A DNA stretch of 64,000 nucleotides from positions 186,001-250,000 of the forward strand of contig NZ_JAJAWG010000002.1 of NCBI RefSeq assembly GCF_020531905.1. Direction: 5' to 3'. Source of the DNA: Deefgea salmonis. Lineage in GTDB: Bacteria > Pseudomonadota > Gammaproteobacteria > Burkholderiales > Chitinibacteraceae. Below, piece by piece: positions 1-9,481 of the stretch. The position numbers and the translations under genes were made by a program. Each line of letters begins with the position of its first letter. Position 1 is the stretch's first letter. Below the pieces are notes generated by a model. It ran no database searches and was not told the DNA's origin. It was given only the letters and a program-made list of their open reading frames with translations.

Positions 1-2
1 TA

Positions 3-698
3 GCAAAGCTAAAAAAAATCTTGCCGATGGTCGATACGGCTAGCGGTGAAGTTGCAGTCAAAGCCGTGGTTTACGAAGTGACGACAGGCAACACCGAAGG
101 CACTGCTTTCTCCATGGCGTTAAATTTACTTGGAGGAAAACTCGGCGTATCCGTAGGCGGTGATGCTGCTGCGCTTAATAATTCGATCACTTTTAAAGCA
201 GCTAACTTTGACTTGGCATTGTCGGCGCTCGCTGGGGATTCGCGCTTTAAGGTCGTTTCAACGCCACGAATTCGGGTCAAATCAGGCTCGCAAGCTCGGC
301 TCACAGTTGGTCAGGACGTACCAATTTTAGGCGCTGTGACATATCCGCAAGGTGGTGGCGGTGCAGTTCAATCCATTGAATATCGGTCTTCCGGTGTGAT
401 TCTCTCACTTAGCCCAGTGGTACGCGGCGCGATGGTCGAAATGACAGTCGATCAGCAAATTAGCGATTTTGCCAAGACAGAAACAGGCGTGAACAACTCG
501 CCCACACTGACCAAGCGAGCCTTATCTACCACTGTGACAGCGGAGGATGGCGAGTTAATTGTGCTTGGTGGCCTGACAACAGACAAGGATAGCCAAGGAA
601 CATCAGGGCTGTCTTTTTTTCCGAAGTTTATGCGTAACAACAGCCAAAGCAGCAATCGCACCGAAGTGTTGTTGTTACTACAAGCCACAAAGTTATAA
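3..698 (+). CDS. Secretin-domain protein, filamentous phage pIV-like, 5' end cut off by the window
   Basis: The reading frame is open to the left edge, so this is the C-terminal 230 or so residues of a longer protein. Readable segments such as VVSTPRIRVKSGSQARLTVG, VGQDVPILG, VILSLSPVV and GELIVLGGL match the secretin (GspD/PilQ/pIV) core. That core forms the outer-membrane beta-barrel pore of type II secretion systems and filamentous phages. A type II secretion secretin would sit among gsp genes. Here the next genes are a DUF4224 protein and an integrase, so a filamentous-phage pIV/secretin inside a prophage is the better reading. The N0/N1 domains and signal peptide would lie outside the window. 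The family call is firm and the phage assignment is inferred from context. Confidence 0.75.
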   Translation, partial: AKLKKILPMVDTASGEVAVKAVVYEVTTGNTEGTAFSMALNLLGGKLGVSVGGDAAALNNSITFKAANFDLALSALAGDSRFKVVSTPRIRVKSGSQARLTVGQDVPILGAVTYPQGGGGAVQSIEYRSSGVILSLSPVVRGAMVEMTVDQQISDFAKTETGVNNSPTLTKRALSTTVTAEDGELIVLGGLTTDKDSQGTSGLSFFPKFMRNNSQSSNRTEVLLLLQATKL

Positions 699-782
699 GT
701 ACCGCCAATTATTTATACGTTGGCGTGCCTACAACGATATGCGTACTGAAAATATGAACACGATTTCAAAAAGGGTGATGGC

Positions 783-1028
783 ATGAGCGGTTTATTTTTA
801 ACTCGTGAAGAATTGATACAGCTAACAGGTATCAAAACTGGGCAGCGTGGAAAAGCGCGTGAAGTATTGCAAAGCGAATGGCTGCGTAGTGTTGGCATCC
901 CTTACTGGTTGAATTTTAGAGGTGTACCGGTTGTCACTCGTGCCGCTATTGAAGGTTCGAAACACGGAGCAGGGGTCTCGACAACAGCGGCGTGGTCACC
1001 GCGTGTTATTTCTGCTGGGGCGAGATAG
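783..1028 (+). CDS. DUF4224 domain protein, small partner of phage integrase
   Basis: This is an 81-residue protein beginning LFLTREELIQLTGIKTG, followed by WLRSVGIPYWLNFRGVPVV. That is the typical DUF4224 pattern (a helix-turn-helix-like small protein). Family members are very often encoded directly upstream of a phage tyrosine integrase, and here the integrase starts 5 bases after this stop codon. A role as excisionase-like or regulatory partner of the integrase is plausible but not proven by sequence. The C-terminal 25 residues are low in recognisable motifs. Confidence 0.7.
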   Translation: MSGLFLTREELIQLTGIKTGQRGKAREVLQSEWLRSVGIPYWLNFRGVPVVTRAAIEGSKHGAGVSTTAAWSPRVISAGAR

Positions 1029-1033
1029 AAGCG

Positions 1034-2095
1034 ATGGGCAGAGTGCCAACAAGAAATAAAAACTTGCCTCCTCGAATGCGCGCGCGTCATCGAGGTGAAA
1101 AAGTTTGGTATTACTACGATGCAGGCGGAAAGCCGCGCCGTGAAGTTCCGTTGGGCAATGACTATGTGACTGCTGTTTTGAAATGGGCGGAGCTAGAGCA
1201 AGCTGAGCGTACCGAAGTCATCGTGATTACTTTTCGCCATGCTGCCGAACGGTATATTCGTGATGTTCTGCCAGAAAAAGCACCGAGAACTCAAAAAGAC
1301 AATTTAACGCAGCTCGAAAAATTATTGGCATTTTTTGATGATCCGCCTGCGCCACTGGATCAAATTGAACCACTTAATATTCGGCAGTTTCTTGATTGGC
1401 GGGTGGCAGAGACAAAAGAGAGATTAAAAAAGGCTGGCAAAGATGATTCGGCAGGGGATGGCCGAGTGCGCGCCAATCGTGAAAAAGCACTGTTCTCACA
1501 TATCTGGAATTATGCACGCTCATGGGGCTATACCAATAAGCCGAATCCATGCCAAGGAATTGCAGGCTATCGTGAACATGCCCGTGATGTATATGTCGAT
1601 GATGCCGCTTATGAGGCGGTTTACCAACAGGCCGATGTTGTATTGCGTGATGCAATGGATTTGGCCTGGCTAACTGGTCAGCGTCCGGCAGATGTTCTGA
1701 AAATGTCCGAAACGGATGTGAAAGACGGTGTGTTGTGGGTCAAGCAAAACAAAACGGGTGCCAAACTTCGTATTTCAGTAATAGGACTGTTGGCCGAAGT
1801 GATTGCACGTATCATGGAACGTAAGCAGGCCTATAAAACCCGAAGTTTGAAGCTGTTAATCGATGACGATGGCAAACCGCTAACCGAATCAATGCTTCGA
1901 CATAAATTTGATCGTGCGCGTGAGTTGAGCGGCCAAACTTGGCAATTCCGCGATCTGCGAGCGAAAGCTGGAACGGAAAAAGAAATGGATTCCGGTATGA
2001 GTGCCGCGCAAGATTTACTTGCTCATACCACGCAAAACATGACTAGTGCTTACGTGCGTAATCGTGTGGGTAAATTGGTTGAGCCGACTCGTTGA
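1034..2095 (+). CDS. int: Phage-type tyrosine recombinase (integrase)
   Basis: The 353-residue protein has an N-terminal arm/DNA-binding region (RARHRGEKVWYYYDAGGKPR), a SAM-like core-binding domain and a catalytic domain. Visible catalytic positions are Arg217 in LTGQRPAD, a Lys in the beta-hairpin KQNKTGAKLRI, FRDLRAK (the usual HxLR box with Arg in place of His, as in many phage integrases), LLAHTT, and the nucleophile Tyr340 in SAYVRNR. I chose the ATG at 1034, 5 bases after the DUF4224 stop. An upstream in-frame GTG at 992 would overlap that gene and adds residues with no family similarity. It should integrate and excise the neighbouring filamentous prophage, probably at the tRNA-Ser gene at 4161-4250. 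Confidence 0.9.
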   Translation: MGRVPTRNKNLPPRMRARHRGEKVWYYYDAGGKPRREVPLGNDYVTAVLKWAELEQAERTEVIVITFRHAAERYIRDVLPEKAPRTQKDNLTQLEKLLAFFDDPPAPLDQIEPLNIRQFLDWRVAETKERLKKAGKDDSAGDGRVRANREKALFSHIWNYARSWGYTNKPNPCQGIAGYREHARDVYVDDAAYEAVYQQADVVLRDAMDLAWLTGQRPADVLKMSETDVKDGVLWVKQNKTGAKLRISVIGLLAEVIARIMERKQAYKTRSLKLLIDDDGKPLTESMLRHKFDRARELSGQTWQFRDLRAKAGTEKEMDSGMSAAQDLLAHTTQNMTSAYVRNRVGKLVEPTR

Positions 2096-2231
2096 TGAAT
2101 TGATTTTATCTATTTGTTTTTAACAACAAAGCTTGGTGAATATCAGGTCGGTCTTTGTGCTGATCTGATATACCCAAAGCGACCGTATTTTGAATTGGGG
2201 GCGAGTGATTACTTTGCTTTATGAAAAGTGG

Positions 2232-2756
2232 CTAAGTTTTGAACGTAAAATTATTAGTTGCGTGAATTTTTAAAAGATCAAAGAGCTTGATTGTTTTAAC
2301 ATCGACCCAAGCAGCTGCATCTGGAAGCTTTATTTCTCTTTTTGCATTTGGTGCAGATGCCTCGTTACTCACGATTGTATAGTTACCAATGTGAGCTGCG
2401 TATGCAATGAGCCACGCATCAGCTTTATTCACATTTAGAAACTTTGTTTTCGCACCTTCTTGAAATTCTTTTTTCGGGTCGTTTGCATGTGTACTCAGTG
2501 ATCTCCATATTGGAAGTGAAGAAATGCTAGGATGAAAAAAATTGTTCAAGGTGTTTGATTCAGCCCAAATCTTGAGCGGATCTTTTTCCCCATCCAAAAG
2601 CTCTGTTTTCACTTTGTCAATGCTAAAGAATAGGCCGGCTTTATGCCCTTCTGCCACCCATCCCCAGAATAACTCACAATAATTGGGGTTGTAATGAAGC
2701 CTAGCAGACGAAATTAATACGTCGGAATCAAACAGATACCGTGTTTTGTTTTGCAT
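2232..2756 (-). CDS. DUF4411 (PIN-like) putative toxin
   Basis: This 174-residue protein starts with YLFDSDVLISS and contains a second acidic block NKADAWLIAYAAH and then YTIVSNEAS. The pattern fits the DUF4411 branch of the PIN-domain fold, whose members are usually metal-dependent ribonucleases acting as toxins. Asp10 and Asp12 and the Asp of KADAWLI would form the metal site. Its start lies 29 bases inside the end of the upstream XRE-ImmA gene, so the two are co-translated on the minus strand. DUF4411 genes commonly sit beside ImmA/IrrE-family genes. The toxin role is inferred from family and pairing. No activity can be read from sequence. Confidence 0.72.
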   Translation of the reverse strand: MQNKTRYLFDSDVLISSARLHYNPNYCELFWGWVAEGHKAGLFFSIDKVKTELLDGEKDPLKIWAESNTLNNFFHPSISSLPIWRSLSTHANDPKKEFQEGAKTKFLNVNKADAWLIAYAAHIGNYTIVSNEASAPNAKREIKLPDAAAWVDVKTIKLFDLLKIHATNNFTFKT

Positions 2757-3864
2757 AGAATTTGACTACATTATTTGGGTTTGTGTTTAAAAGGCGTCCA
2801 GCTTGTCCAAGGGTTATTGCCCCAGAAATAGCTAAATTCGAAACTTGTTTTGAAAATAACTTACTATTTCTAACCGCTAATGTGGCGTAGAAATCCCCGC
2901 CGCTACTAGTTTGTTTTTTTTGCTTAGCTAGGTTGTAGATTTGATTATATGTAGTATAAGTAATATAACCTAAATCTAGGGCTTTTCGTGCGATGACAAG
3001 ATTGCTTACTTTAAACACTCTTCTTGTTTGATCTATTTTTTCTAATGCGTTTTCAGATTGTGCACTGTCCCATTGGATTTTGAACTGTATCGTGGGGACA
3101 AGTATTTCCGCAGCAACAGCATTACAAAATCGTTCTTCTTGATTTTCAGAGATTGGGCTTGCATCAGAAACTCCAGAATTACCTTTCCAGATGTGTGCTA
3201 GCTCATGTGCTAATGTGAATACCCACGCAGCAGGTGCATCTGCTCCATTGATAAAAATAGTGGGCGCCACTTCATCAGCTAAAGCAAAGCCTCTAAATTC
3301 ACTCACAGATAAATGTTTGGAAGTGTTATTGCCAACTACACCATTTTTAAACACTAGAATGCCAATTCTTTCGCAACGATTTACTAGAAGTGAGTACAGC
3401 TCTTCTGCATTTCTTATGCTCATCCTATCCTCGTGCTTGAAATCTAATTCAGCACAAATTTCTTGGGCGAGGATGGAAATATCAATTTTTGTATTTTGAT
3501 ACTTTTTAACAAATTGATGCGGTTTTACTCCGTTAGACATTAAGTAATCACGGTACCATGATTGTTTGAACTCAATATCATCAAAAGTATCAAAAAAGTC
3601 TTTGCTTAAAGGAGTGGGGTCAATAGTTGTCCTGAAGTCGGCAACTGGTAGTTTGCGCGGACTTGGTGGCTCGTCCAAGAACAAATATCCTAAAGTTGTG
3701 CCAGTGGTTTTCGCAAACTTGATTACTTGGGCGTTTGTCAAAATCCCATCTAGAATTTTCTCAGGAGCTTTTTTGGATAATTTGTTGGCGAGTTCATCCA
3801 GGCTGTATCCTGCTTGAGCAGCAGCCCATTCGAGAACAACTGGAGAGAGTTGTATAGTTTCCAT
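2728..3864 (-). CDS. XRE-type regulator fused to ImmA/IrrE metallopeptidase, putative antitoxin
   Basis: The 378-residue protein has an N-terminal helix-turn-helix-like region (residues about 8-60, with SLDELANKLS and TNAQVIKFAKTTGT). A DUF955 peptidase domain follows, with the zinc motif HELAH at 220-224 and a third ligand candidate Glu253 in AVAAEILVP. ImmA/IrrE proteins cleave repressors (ImmA of ICEBs1, IrrE of Deinococcus). Fused HTH-ImmA proteins also act as antitoxins or stress regulators. It overlaps the downstream DUF4411 gene by 29 bases. All peptidase ligands appear intact, so it may be an active protease rather than a mere antitoxin scaffold. Together the pair looks like a prophage-borne maintenance or defence module. 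Confidence 0.82.
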   Translation of the reverse strand: METIQLSPVVLEWAAAQAGYSLDELANKLSKKAPEKILDGILTNAQVIKFAKTTGTTLGYLFLDEPPSPRKLPVADFRTTIDPTPLSKDFFDTFDDIEFKQSWYRDYLMSNGVKPHQFVKKYQNTKIDISILAQEICAELDFKHEDRMSIRNAEELYSLLVNRCERIGILVFKNGVVGNNTSKHLSVSEFRGFALADEVAPTIFINGADAPAAWVFTLAHELAHIWKGNSGVSDASPISENQEERFCNAVAAEILVPTIQFKIQWDSAQSENALEKIDQTRRVFKVSNLVIARKALDLGYITYTTYNQIYNLAKQKKQTSSGGDFYATLAVRNSKLFSKQVSNLAISGAITLGQAGRLLNTNPNNVVKFYAKQNTVSV

Positions 3865-4112
3865 TTGACTTAAATAGTAGCGATTTTTGCTTTGAACTTC
3901 AATTTTATTAGTATATGGGCTGTATTTTGTTGAGTTTTACAACGAGCTGTCACACAGGTTGTTTGTTTACAACTAAATCGGAGGGCTTCCGCATCTGAGA
4001 GGTTATGAGATCGGGTTGCGCTGTAGAGACAAAGCTAGTAAATCTGGCGATTAAATGCAGCTTTGCGGAATAAATGGTTTTATGCGGAACAGTCATTTAC
4101 TTCGGTGCGCAA

Positions 4113-4148
4113 AAAACAAAGCCCTAGATTTCTCTAGGGCTTTGTTTT
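4113..4148. terminator. Rho-independent terminator downstream of tRNA-Ser
   Basis: Inverted repeat GCCCTAGA (4121-4128) with TCTAGGGC (4133-4140), extended by an A-run on the left and a T-run on the right. It terminates in both directions on paper and lies 12 bases past the tRNA-Ser 3' end on the minus strand. Confidence 0.85.
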
Positions 4149-4160
4149 AATTCGAATTTT

Positions 4161-4250
4161 TGGCGGAAGCGCAGAGATTCGAACTCTGGGAGGACTCACA
4201 TCCTCGACGGTTTTCAAGACCGCTGCCTTAAACCACTCAGCCACGCTTCC
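4161..4250 (-). tRNA. tRNA-Ser(UGA)
   Basis: The 90-base gene includes an encoded CCA. The acceptor stem pairs GGAAGCG with CGCTTCC, the T-arm is CAGAG-TTCGAAT-CTCTG, and a long variable arm is present as expected for serine. The anticodon TGA lies at 4214-4216 (complement), in the loop CTTGAAA. The 3' end faces the integrase and TA genes. That is the orientation expected if the prophage integrated into the tRNA 3' half. Confidence 0.97.
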
Positions 4251-4314
4251 GTTCTTGAACAGGTGCGCATCATAGCAAGCATTTCGCTGTTTGTCTCGCT
4301 TTTTTTGAAAGTTT

Positions 4315-5829
4315 TTATAATTTTTCTAAAACAGCAAAATTAGCCAAGGATGCACTGGCGGTATGCTCAATCACCGGCGTGAGGCGAATGCGATAGCTTT
4401 TGCCTTGTGCGGCTAAGCGAAATTCTCGGTTATCGGCAAAGAATGCATGAGGGATCACTAAAAAACGTGCCTGATGAATGGCGGCGTTCTCTGGTGAGTA
4501 AATCCCTAAAAAGCTGCGATTACCCAATAGCGGCGTTAGTTCAACGACAATGGGGGTTTGAGATAGCGTTTCAATCCCCGCGTTAACCTGACCATCGCGC
4601 TTTTTGGTGATGCGCCTAACGATGCCGATTGAGACGGCACTTTGGCCAATGCCGTCAAGTCCGACAATTTCACCAACTTCGAGTTGATCATCTCGACTTG
4701 TTTGGTAATTGATGCCAACACCGGTGCTACTTTCATTGTCTAAAGTCCAGCTTGCGGGCTTGGCTTGGCTTGTACCGCCATTTAAGCGCTCGATGACGTC
4801 GTCAAGGCCGCGGGTGACTTGAATTGATTTTTGGCTGGTATGACGCTCGGCTTTGCGTACTGGGGTGGGGGTGTCACGCGACCATAGATTGATTAGGTGT
4901 TGCATCAAATCTAAATTGGCAATTTGCGCTGATTCGGCCGGTAAGCCTAAATCAAGCGGGTCTGTGCCTTGCTGCAGTTTTTCAATGGTGTCTTTGATGT
5001 GCAGAGTCAGCGTTTCTGTAAACCAATAACGCCAATTTTCACCGACCATGTCGCGGCGAAGTCGTTTTGGCGGGGTTGAGCCGGCAATATTGATCGCAAA
5101 GAGTTGCCGATTGGGCTTGATTTGATTTTCAAGATCAACACGACTGGCCCAGCGCTTAAGCCACTGAGTGATTAATTCAATTTGTGCCGATTGCAGCTTT
5201 TCGGGCATGGCAAGCGATAGCATTAATAACTGCATAAATTCACGGCGAATATCGGTGATCTCTGCGTTGGGGTAGGGCTGTAAAGGCTGAGTGGCAAAGC
5301 CTTTTTGCTCGGCAAATAAATACAGACGATTCAAATTGCGCCAAGTTCGACTATCTAATTCGAGATAACGTAGATAAGACCAACGTGCTTGTTCGGCAAA
5401 ATACATTAAGCCGCGTAAAGTAAAGAGCGGCAAATCTTTATCCAGGCCGCGTGGAATACTGGCACTGGCTTGTTTAATACAGAGGCGATAACCGTCGCCC
5501 ATTTCGTTCCAAAATGCCAGCAAACTGGGTAGGACTTGACTCGGGCTGGCATCGTCATCGAGTAATTTACCTTGGTAAATCGCTACGAGGTGATGTTGTA
5601 GCGCACGTGCTTTTTCATCTAAATATGGAATGGTTTTGAATCGTTCTTTGATATTGGTGCGAGGATTACCATTGATTTGTTGTAGCGCTTTGATGATTTC
5701 AATTTGGGCTTGCAAAATATCGCTTTCAGGCAATTCATTCATCATGACTGTGGCAGACTTTAGGTCGTAAACACCTTCGTTTTTATTCTTTCCGAGTAAG
5801 GCATTAATGAGACTTTTGAAATCGAACAT
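4315..5829 (-). CDS. Conserved hypothetical protein with PilZ-like C-terminal region
   Basis: The 504-residue cytoplasmic protein has a largely helical N-terminal two-thirds without a motif I can name. Its C-terminal portion contains LDNESSTGVGINY, resembling the [D/N]xSxxG box of c-di-GMP-binding PilZ domains, followed by beta-rich sequence (GEIVGLDG, SIGIVRRI). The RxxxR box that normally precedes this motif is not visible, so c-di-GMP binding is uncertain. I start at the ATG at 5829 because AGGAAA stands 6 bases upstream. A longer frame to 5883 lacks support. It is a monocistronic gene divergent from ybiT. No function is assigned. Confidence 0.6.
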   Translation of the reverse strand: MFDFKSLINALLGKNKNEGVYDLKSATVMMNELPESDILQAQIEIIKALQQINGNPRTNIKERFKTIPYLDEKARALQHHLVAIYQGKLLDDDASPSQVLPSLLAFWNEMGDGYRLCIKQASASIPRGLDKDLPLFTLRGLMYFAEQARWSYLRYLELDSRTWRNLNRLYLFAEQKGFATQPLQPYPNAEITDIRREFMQLLMLSLAMPEKLQSAQIELITQWLKRWASRVDLENQIKPNRQLFAINIAGSTPPKRLRRDMVGENWRYWFTETLTLHIKDTIEKLQQGTDPLDLGLPAESAQIANLDLMQHLINLWSRDTPTPVRKAERHTSQKSIQVTRGLDDVIERLNGGTSQAKPASWTLDNESSTGVGINYQTSRDDQLEVGEIVGLDGIGQSAVSIGIVRRITKKRDGQVNAGIETLSQTPIVVELTPLLGNRSFLGIYSPENAAIHQARFLVIPHAFFADNREFRLAAQGKSYRIRLTPVIEHTASASLANFAVLEKL

Positions 5830-6109
5830 GATGAGTTTCCTGGCTAATTCGGGTGTTTTTGATTTTTGCGTCAGTAAAGACAATACATACTAATAAAACG
5901 TAATGAAGTATAGATATTAGTCATCACTCGGTGAAACAACCGTGAAAAAGCAGCACCTTTGGATTGGCCTGATTCGACGGTGATCGTAGTCTTTATGCAT
6001 TGTGCTAAAATAGAGTACTTTGAGCCTTTGGCCGTTATTTTGCCAAAGCGCTACCCACCATCTTACACCTTGCTGGCATAGTCATGTTGGCGAGAAAGCG
6101 TAAAAGACA

Positions 6110-7717
6110 ATGATTAGTTCGAATGGCATCACCATGCAGTTTGGCGCTAAGCCACTGTTTGAAAAGGTATCTGTTAAGTTTGGCGATGGTAATCGCTATG
6201 GTCTGATTGGCGCCAATGGTTGCGGTAAATCGACTTTTATGAAAATTCTCGGTGGTGATTTAGAGCCTACAGCAGGTAATGTGGCACTCGATCCAGGTAT
6301 CCGCTTAGGTAAATTGAAGCAAGATCAATTCGCTTTTGAAGACTTGCGTGTCATCGACGTGGTGATGCAAGGACACGGCGAATTGTGGGCGGCGATTCAC
6401 GAGCGTGATGCGATTTACGCCAATCTTGAAGCCACCGAAGACGACTATATGCACGCTGCTGAGCTGGAAGGCAAAGTGGCTGAGTATGACGGCTACACCG
6501 CTGAAGCGCGCGCGGGTGCTTTGTTAATGGGCGCAGGGATTCCAATTGAGTTGCATAACGGCCCGATGTCCGATGTGGCGCCGGGTTGGAAATTGCGCGT
6601 ATTGCTCGCACAAGCCTTGTTCTCAAATCCAGATGTATTGCTGCTCGATGAGCCGACCAATAACTTGGATATTCACACCATTCAATGGCTGGAAGACACG
6701 CTCAATCAGCGCGATTCAACGATGATTATTATTTCCCATGATCGTCACTTTTTGAACCAAGTGTGTACGCATATTGCCGACGTTGATTATGGTGAAATCC
6801 GTATTTATCCGGGTACGTATGACGATTACATGCTGGCGTCAACGCAAGCACGTGAACGCACTTTGACTGACAACAGCAAAGCCAAAGAGCGTGTTGCTGA
6901 GTTGCAAGCGTTTGCACAGCGTTTTGCGGCGAATAAATCAAAAAGTCGTCAAGCAACCAGTCGTTTGAAATTGGCCGATAAGATTAAAGATGGCATGGTG
7001 GAAGTGAAGCCATCTAGTCGTCAAAATCCGTATATTCGTTTTGATGTGGATGAGAAGCAAAAGCTGCATCGCCAAGCGTTTGAATTGACTAATTTGTCAA
7101 AATCATTCGACAAGCCATTGATCCAAAGTCTGAATCTGATTTTTGAAGCGGGTAATCGTTTGGCGGTGATTGGTGGTAACGGTGTAGGTAAATCAACGTT
7201 GATGAAAATGTTGGTTGGGGTACTGAAACCGGATGCGGGTACGGTGAAGTGGGCCGAAAAAGCTGACGTTGGTTATTTTGCTCAGGATCACGAAGAAGAT
7301 TTCGCTGAAGACATGACGCTGTTTGATTGGATGCGCCAATGGGCTGAAGTTGGCGTTGAAGAGCAAGTGATTCGCGGGATTTTAGGGCGCTTATTGTTTA
7401 GTGGCGACGACGTAAAAAAATCGGTCAAAGTCTTGTCCGGTGGTGAAAAAGGCCGCATGTTGTACGGTAAGTTGATTTTGCAAACGCCGAATGTGCTGCT
7501 GATGGACGAACCGACCAACCATATGGATATGGAGTCGATCGAGTCTTTGAATATGGCTTTGGATTTGTATAAAGGCACCTTGATTTTCGTGTCGCATGAC
7601 CGCGTGTTTGTATCGTCACTTGCCACGCAAATTTTGGAACTCAATGGGGATGGCACTTTCAATCACTTCTTGGGTGGCTATGAAGAATACTTAGAAAGCC
7701 GTGGCTTAGCGACCTAA
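6110..7717 (+). CDS. ybiT: ABC-F family ATPase YbiT
   Basis: The 535-residue protein has two ABC ATPase domains and no membrane segments, which is diagnostic of the ABC-F class of ribosome-associated translation factors. Walker A boxes are GANGCGKST (34-42) and GGNGVGKST (about 354-362). Walker B/H-loop segments are [13 protein letters not shown]...IISHDRHF and [13 protein letters not shown]...FVSHDR, with the signature LSGGEKGRM in the second half. The linker carries SKSRQATSR. Start, length and sequence match the E. coli YbiT type (MQFGxKPLFE near the N terminus) rather than EttA or Uup. ABC-F proteins bind the ribosomal E site. The specific role of YbiT is less well defined. Confidence 0.93.
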   Translation: MISSNGITMQFGAKPLFEKVSVKFGDGNRYGLIGANGCGKSTFMKILGGDLEPTAGNVALDPGIRLGKLKQDQFAFEDLRVIDVVMQGHGELWAAIHERDAIYANLEATEDDYMHAAELEGKVAEYDGYTAEARAGALLMGAGIPIELHNGPMSDVAPGWKLRVLLAQALFSNPDVLLLDEPTNNLDIHTIQWLEDTLNQRDSTMIIISHDRHFLNQVCTHIADVDYGEIRIYPGTYDDYMLASTQARERTLTDNSKAKERVAELQAFAQRFAANKSKSRQATSRLKLADKIKDGMVEVKPSSRQNPYIRFDVDEKQKLHRQAFELTNLSKSFDKPLIQSLNLIFEAGNRLAVIGGNGVGKSTLMKMLVGVLKPDAGTVKWAEKADVGYFAQDHEEDFAEDMTLFDWMRQWAEVGVEEQVIRGILGRLLFSGDDVKKSVKVLSGGEKGRMLYGKLILQTPNVLLMDEPTNHMDMESIESLNMALDLYKGTLIFVSHDRVFVSSLATQILELNGDGTFNHFLGGYEEYLESRGLAT

Positions 7718-7735
7718 GTGCTCTAGCGAGATTAA

Positions 7736-7768
7736 GCCCGATGCTCTTTGGAGTCATCGGGCTTTTTT
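7736..7768 (+). terminator. Rho-independent terminator of ybiT
   Basis: GCCCGATG (7736-7743) pairs with CATCGGGC (7755-7762), followed by six T. It lies 19 bases after the ybiT stop codon. Confidence 0.92.
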
Positions 7769-7830
7769 ATGTGTTGAATTAATTATATTGTCTCGGTGGC
7801 GGTCATTATAAAAATCCACATCGTAGGCAT

Positions 7831-7862
7831 AAAAAAAACGAACCCATGGGTTCGTTTTTTTT
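7831..7862. terminator. Bidirectional terminator, mainly serving infA
   Basis: A perfect palindrome centred on CATG at 7844-7847 has A-run and T-run flanks. On the minus strand it lies 64 bases past the infA stop codon. Confidence 0.85.
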
Positions 7863-7925
7863 AATGACGTATTACCCTGCAGCACTTGTTTGATAAGTGC
7901 TGGAGCAATATACCTAGCCGATTAA

Positions 7926-8189
7926 TTAACGGCGGCGGAATTGGTTATTGCGCGCAGGAGCAGGGCGATCATCTTTATGGCGGAAGCTCACGCGGCCTTT
8001 GGTTAAATCATAAGGTGACATTTCAACCGTTACACGGTCACCCGCGATAATGCGGATGTGGTTTTTACGGATTTTGCCTGAGGCATAGGCCGTGATTTCG
8101 ATACCATTGGTCAGGGTGACACGAAAGCGAGTGTCCGGGTAAACCTCGGCCACTACACCTTCCATTTCTACAACGTCTTCTTTTGACAT
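7926..8189 (-). CDS. infA: Translation initiation factor IF-1
   Basis: The 87-residue S1/OB-fold protein contains [41 protein letters not shown] and FRHK, the standard IF-1 sequence. IF-1 occupies the ribosomal A site during initiation. It is longer than the 72-residue E. coli protein because of a basic C-terminal tail rich in Arg, Pro and Asn ([14 protein letters not shown]). This matches the long second-type IF-1 of betaproteobacteria, which is encoded outside the ribosomal protein operon, as here. It is monocistronic, with its own terminator downstream. Confidence 0.95.
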   Translation of the reverse strand: MSKEDVVEMEGVVAEVYPDTRFRVTLTNGIEITAYASGKIRKNHIRIIAGDRVTVEMSPYDLTKGRVSFRHKDDRPAPARNNQFRRR

Positions 8190-8429
8190 TTACTTTTCCA
8201 GTTCTTGCACATAAGCAATTGAATACGGAGCCTGCCGCTGCAATACCTATCAAAGGTCGCCCTCGGCAGTCTCCCGCAATGCGGGAGTGTGATCTATGCG
8301 GGAATAGCCGAACTTGCGAACGATCAGATGCCGGACATAGGCTAATTTGTAACAAATAAGGCGTTAGCAACTTATTTGCCTGCGTGTTACGGCCAATCTA
8401 CAGAAGGGCGGTTCACGAACAGCCCTACA

Positions 8430-9470
8430 CTATACAGGTATTTTGCCTGCTGCAACAGCCAACTCTACTTTTTGCCGCCAGTTGATATGGGCGGCGACCC
8501 AACTTGATTCCACCGTTTCGCCCGCGAGTAAGGCCTGTATGCGTTGTAAACTTTGGGCGGCCAGTTGGGCGCTATCTTGCACGACGGTGTTGATCGGGAG
8601 TGGCATGCAGTCTAGCAAACGGTGATCATCAAAACTCAGTAAATGTTGGGGCGCATTGTTAAAGTGATCGTGTTCATTCATAAAGGCTAAAACGCCTTCG
8701 AGTAATGAAATCGAGGCGGTAAAAATCGCTTCAGGGTAGCGCCCTAAAAGGGTGTAACACTCATTCATCATGGCGTAACCACTTTGATTTTGATAATCAC
8801 GTTGCCAAATGAGCGCTTGATTGACTGGGAGTTGCCGAGCTTGCCAAGCGCGTTGGTAGCCGGCGAGTCGGTCAATACTGGGAGACAGCAGCATTTGTCC
8901 ACCAAAATAGGCGATCTCGGTCACGCCTTGCGCGAGTGTATGCTCGATTAAAGTAAACACTTGTTCTTCGGCGTTGCTCACTACAAAAGGCAAATTGCTA
9001 TCAATTACGCGGCGATCGACCAACACCAGCGGTAAACGCTTGGCCCATTTGGCGTAGAGCTTGGCATTGTTGGTACACGGTACCAGCATCAGTCCATCGA
9101 CTTGGCGGGCTAATAGTTGCTCAACGGCTTTGGTTTCCATGTCGGCTTGATCGTTACTGCTGACTACAAACAGTTGAAATCCAGCATCACGACATAAGGG
9201 CTCGAGAGCTTGAGCGAGCAGGGCATGCGCAAAGTTGGTGAGTTCTGGCACCACTAAACCCAAAGTGCCGCTGCGGCGTGAGCGCAATAAGCGTGCCGAT
9301 GCCGAAGGCTGAAAATGATGCTCAGCGGCAACTTGTCGCACTCGTGCCACGGTACTGGCAGCGATGCGGTATTGTTCCGCTTGGCCATTGAGTACCATAC
9401 TGGCCGTCGTTTTAGAAACGCCGGCCAGTTGGGCAATATCCGCCATCGTTAGGCGTTGAAAAGCGGTCAT
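8430..9470 (-). CDS. rbsR: LacI-family ribose operon regulator
   Basis: This LacI/GalR protein has an N-terminal HTH (MADIAQLAGVSKTTASMVLNG), a hinge helix near ARLLRSRRSGTLGLV and a periplasmic-binding-like sensor domain. The HTH and the Q-A-E-Q-Y-R segment resemble the Cra/FruR branch. Its position as last gene of rbsKDACBR makes it the likely operon repressor, released by ribose or a phosphorylated derivative. Two in-frame ATGs lie close together (9476 and 9470). I prefer 9470 because GGGA stands 5 bases before it. A terminator hairpin sits between rbsB and this gene, so only read-through transcript should reach it. Confidence 0.82.
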   Translation of the reverse strand: MTAFQRLTMADIAQLAGVSKTTASMVLNGQAEQYRIAASTVARVRQVAAEHHFQPSASARLLRSRRSGTLGLVVPELTNFAHALLAQALEPLCRDAGFQLFVVSSNDQADMETKAVEQLLARQVDGLMLVPCTNNAKLYAKWAKRLPLVLVDRRVIDSNLPFVVSNAEEQVFTLIEHTLAQGVTEIAYFGGQMLLSPSIDRLAGYQRAWQARQLPVNQALIWQRDYQNQSGYAMMNECYTLLGRYPEAIFTASISLLEGVLAFMNEHDHFNNAPQHLLSFDDHRLLDCMPLPINTVVQDSAQLAAQSLQRIQALLAGETVESSWVAAHINWRQKVELAVAAGKIPV

Positions 9471-9481
9471 GCTCATCCCAT

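Noticed and set aside
3865-4160. Second copy of the tRNA-Ser 3' end as a prophage attachment repeat
   Set aside because: Only a short GCTTCCGC match at about 3985 was seen, too short to support an attachment site. The true partner repeat is expected left of the window.
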